Source: Gluconacetobacter azotocaptans (GTDB lineage: Bacteria; Pseudomonadota; Alphaproteobacteria; Acetobacterales; Acetobacteraceae). From it: a stretch of 64,000 nt of DNA. A model generated the notes under the pieces. It was not told the origin of the DNA and did not search any database. It worked only from the letters and a program-made list of their open reading frames with translations. Location of the stretch: assembly GCF_014174355.1 (NCBI RefSeq), contig NZ_JABEQF010000009.1, positions 62,001 to 126,000 of the forward strand, given 5' to 3'. Below, piece after piece: positions 62,057 through 64,000 of the stretch (position 1 is the first letter of the stretch; each line of letters starts with the position of its first letter). The translations under genes and the position numbers were made by a program.

Positions 62057-63270
62057 CCGGTCGTCCGCGCCGCGATCCGCGCGCCGAACGGGCAGCGCGG
62101 CAGGTCGGGCTCGGCGCACGGCCGCGCTTCGATCTGGCGCAACCGCCGGGTGGGCTGTCGGGTATCGGGCCGTCGGGCCGCCCGCGACGCGATCCGCGTG
62201 CCGAACAGGCGGCGCTGCTGGTGCCCGGCGGGGACCGGCCGCGCCTGGCGCGCGGCGGCACGGGGGGCATTGGCCCGGCGCGCGCGTCCGCGCCGGCCCC
62301 GGTGGCGCGGGTGATCCGCATGGACGATCCGGCCTGCCTGGTCGTGGTCGTCCCCGATCTGCCGGACGGGCGGCTGGACCGGCTGGACCGGCAGGTGCTG
62401 GGGGCGGCGCGCGTGCTGGCCGACGCGGCTTCCGGTGCCGTGGTGCTGCTGGGCGGCGCGGGTACGCCCGATCTGATGGCGGATGTCGGACCGGCGGGGG
62501 CCGACCGTCTGGCGCTGGTCGATTTGGCCTCCGACGATCCGGAATATCGGGCCGCCACCGTCTGTGCCGCGCTGGCCGCGCTGTCGCCCCGGCACGTCCT
62601 GTTTCCCGACAGCGACGACGGCGCGGACCTGGCGCGCCGCGTCGCCGCCCACACGGGGCAGGGGCTGATGACGGGGGTGGAGGTCCTGACCGCGCGGCAG
62701 GCCATCCGCCCCAGCCGGGCCGGCCGGCGCGAACAAATCTCGGCCCCGCCGATGCTGCTGACACTGGCGCCCGACCGGGTCGCGCCCTATGCGGGCGAGG
62801 CGCGCGAGGGCCGGCCGCTGCCGGTCGATGCGCCCCCGGTTCCGCCAGGTGCGGGGCGCATTCGCGCCTCGGCGCTCCGCGCCGCCGATCCCGCTACGAT
62901 GAATTTGGCCGAGGCCCCATTTGTGGTGGCGGCGGGCAATGGCGTGACCGATTTCGCCCTGTTCCGGTCGGTGGTGGCCGGCCTGCACGCCACGCCGGGG
63001 GCCAGCCGCGTGGTCTGCGATGCCGGGTCCATGCCGCGCGCGGCCCAGGTGGGGGCATCCGGCACCGTGCTGGATGCCGTGTGCTATCTGGCCTTCGGCA
63101 TCGCGGGCGCGCCGCAGCACCTGCAGGGGCTGGGGCGGGTAGAACATGTGGTGGCCGTCAACACCGACCTGCACGCTGCGATGGTGGCGCGCGCCGGCCT
63201 GTCGGTCATCGCGGACGCGCAGCGCGTGATGCCGGCTCTCCGCGATGCGCTGGCGGCGGAGGACGGATGA
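62053..63270 (+). CDS. etfA: Electron transfer flavoprotein alpha subunit with extended N terminus
   Basis: 405 residues from ATG 62053 (ATGA overlap with dgcB). The ETF alpha C-terminal FAD domain is clear: EAPFVVAAGNGVTDFALFRS, AGSMPRAAQVGASGTVLDAV, CYLAFGIAGAPQHLQGLGRV and VVAVNTDLHAAMVARAGLSV. In front of the usual ETF start (about residue 88) is an extension with a repeated motif GRPRRDPRAE at residues 3-12 and 42-51. An RRDPRAE tail also occurs in the Pseudomonas dgc-linked EtfA as I remember it, but its duplication here is notable. Accepts electrons from the DgcA enzyme. Confidence 0.9.
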   Translation: MTGRPRRDPRAERAARQVGLGARPRFDLAQPPGGLSGIGPSGRPRRDPRAEQAALLVPGGDRPRLARGGTGGIGPARASAPAPVARVIRMDDPACLVVVVPDLPDGRLDRLDRQVLGAARVLADAASGAVVLLGGAGTPDLMADVGPAGADRLALVDLASDDPEYRAATVCAALAALSPRHVLFPDSDDGADLARRVAAHTGQGLMTGVEVLTARQAIRPSRAGRREQISAPPMLLTLAPDRVAPYAGEAREGRPLPVDAPPVPPGAGRIRASALRAADPATMNLAEAPFVVAAGNGVTDFALFRSVVAGLHATPGASRVVCDAGSMPRAAQVGASGTVLDAVCYLAFGIAGAPQHLQGLGRVEHVVAVNTDLHAAMVARAGLSVIADAQRVMPALRDALAAEDG

Positions 63271-64000
63271 TGGCGACGGCGTTGCGGGCGGTGGTGCTTC
63301 TGTCGGCGGGGATCGACCCGGTGTCGGGCCGTCCCGCCCCAGTGGGGACCGAAATCCGCGCCATCGGCCTGGCGCGGGCGCTGGGCGCGCGGGCGATCGG
63401 GCTGCATGCCGGCCTGCCTGTCCCGGTCCTGCGCGAGTACGCCGGCTACGGCCTGGCGGACATCGTCTGTCTGGACGGGGCCGGGGCGGATCCGGTCACC
63501 GCGCTGGCGCGGGCCATCCTGTCGGGCGGGCTGTTCGCCGAGGGGCCGGTGGATCTGGTGCTGGCGGGCCGGCGCGCCTCGGGCGGCGCGGACAGCGGCC
63601 TGCTGCCCTATGCGGTGGCCGAACGGCTGGGCTGGCCGATCGTGGCGGACGTCGCCGCGGCGCAACGGGCCACCCCGGCCGGGCCGTCGCCGGAACTTGA
63701 GATTGAACAGGCGCGCCCGCGCGGCGCCCGGCGCACGGCGCGGGTTGCCGGGCCCTGCGTGCTGAGCGTGCACGAAGTCGCGGCATGCGTGCCGGATTTC
63801 GTCTTCGCGCAGGCCCGCGCGGCGGTCCTGCGCACGATGCCGGCCGGTATCGACGGATCGCCGCCCTTGGCCGGGGGGGCGGAGGAACGCGCCTATCGCC
63901 GCCGGCCGCGCCTGATCGCGGCGGCGGCGCAGGCGTCGGGCGGCCGGGTGCTGGTCGACCCCGCGCCGCAGGATGCCGCGCGGGCCATCATCGACCATCT
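63267..64000 (+). CDS. etfB: Electron transfer flavoprotein beta subunit (3' end outside window)
   Basis: The start codon overlaps the etfA stop (ATGATGG; ATG 63270 is also possible). 244 residues are visible and remain open at the window end. Features: VVLLSAGIDPVSGRPAPVGT, EIRAIGLARALGARAIGLHA, VDLVLAGRRASGGADSGLLP, then YAVAERLGWPIVADVAA. ETF beta usually has about 250-270 residues, so little is missing. With etfA it carries electrons from dimethylglycine oxidation to the respiratory chain. Confidence 0.9.
   Translation, partial: MMATALRAVVLLSAGIDPVSGRPAPVGTEIRAIGLARALGARAIGLHAGLPVPVLREYAGYGLADIVCLDGAGADPVTALARAILSGGLFAEGPVDLVLAGRRASGGADSGLLPYAVAERLGWPIVADVAAAQRATPAGPSPELEIEQARPRGARRTARVAGPCVLSVHEVAACVPDFVFAQARAAVLRTMPAGIDGSPPLAGGAEERAYRRRPRLIAAAAQASGGRVLVDPAPQDAARAIIDH

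Noticed and set aside
59855-62764. 969-codon open frame on the minus strand
   Set aside because: Antisense to dgcA-dgcB-etfA; extremely rich in Pro, Arg and Ala.

Overview
The window is 64 kb of GC-rich DNA (visibly richer from about 40 kb on) with dense bacterial operons and many ATGA/GTGA overlaps. Three families of TonB-dependent receptor genes, an aerobic choline pathway and the style of the receptors point to an alphaproteobacterium, most likely an acetic acid bacterium (Acetobacteraceae, Gluconacetobacter-like). The taxon is an inference from gene content. I saw no rRNA, tRNA or CRISPR array.

Region 1 (1-21.6 kb) looks like a catabolic accessory region. It starts inside a hyuA-type ATP-dependent hydantoinase/carboxylase gene and carries a flavin reductase, three hyuB-type and two more hyuA-type genes, an MFS transporter, a TonB receptor, a MocR-type PLP-dependent regulator, and a DUF1330 / NtaA-like flavin monooxygenase / Ldh_2 dehydrogenase / MHS transporter operon. 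A PNPOx-like flavoprotein faces the other way. The substrate cannot be read from the sequence; ATP-dependent opening of a cyclic amide, with a flavin oxygenation step, is a reasonable guess.

Region 2 (21.8-30.3 kb) holds a complete heterotetrameric sarcosine oxidase operon (soxBDAG) followed by purU, all on the minus strand. It is divergent from a LysR regulator and an XRE-cupin regulator that overlap by ATGA. A 15-bp dyad with the LysR T-N11-A signature lies in the divergent promoter. The region ends in a decayed IS3-family element.

Region 3 (30.3-40.6 kb) is a phospholipid head-group block: ethanolamine ammonia-lyase eutBC (minus), a TonB receptor, a Tat-exported phosphocholine-type phospholipase C, and a second, related TonB receptor broken by one frameshift.

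Region 4 (40.6-64 kb) is an essentially complete choline-to-pyruvate route. It contains a choline ABC importer (choXWV, minus); a divergent single ORF that fuses the BetI repressor to betaine aldehyde dehydrogenase BetB; choline dehydrogenase betA; a second soxBDAG set followed by serine dehydratase sdaA; then gbcA-gbcB (glycine betaine demethylation), a GbdR-like regulator, dgcA-dgcB (dimethylglycine demethylation) and etfA-etfB, the last cut by the window end. The logic is choline -> betaine aldehyde -> glycine betaine -> dimethylglycine -> sarcosine -> glycine -> serine -> pyruvate; only the glycine-to-serine step (GlyA) is not in the window. Dispersed multi-hairpin intergenic repeats lie between the transcription units of regions 3 and 4.

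The most unusual items are the BetI-BetB fusion with a perfect dyad just upstream of it, the GbdR-like regulator embedded in the operon it probably controls, the multi-copy hyuA/hyuB cluster, a 44-bp near-perfect palindrome, and the EtfA N-terminal extension with a duplicated 10-residue motif.
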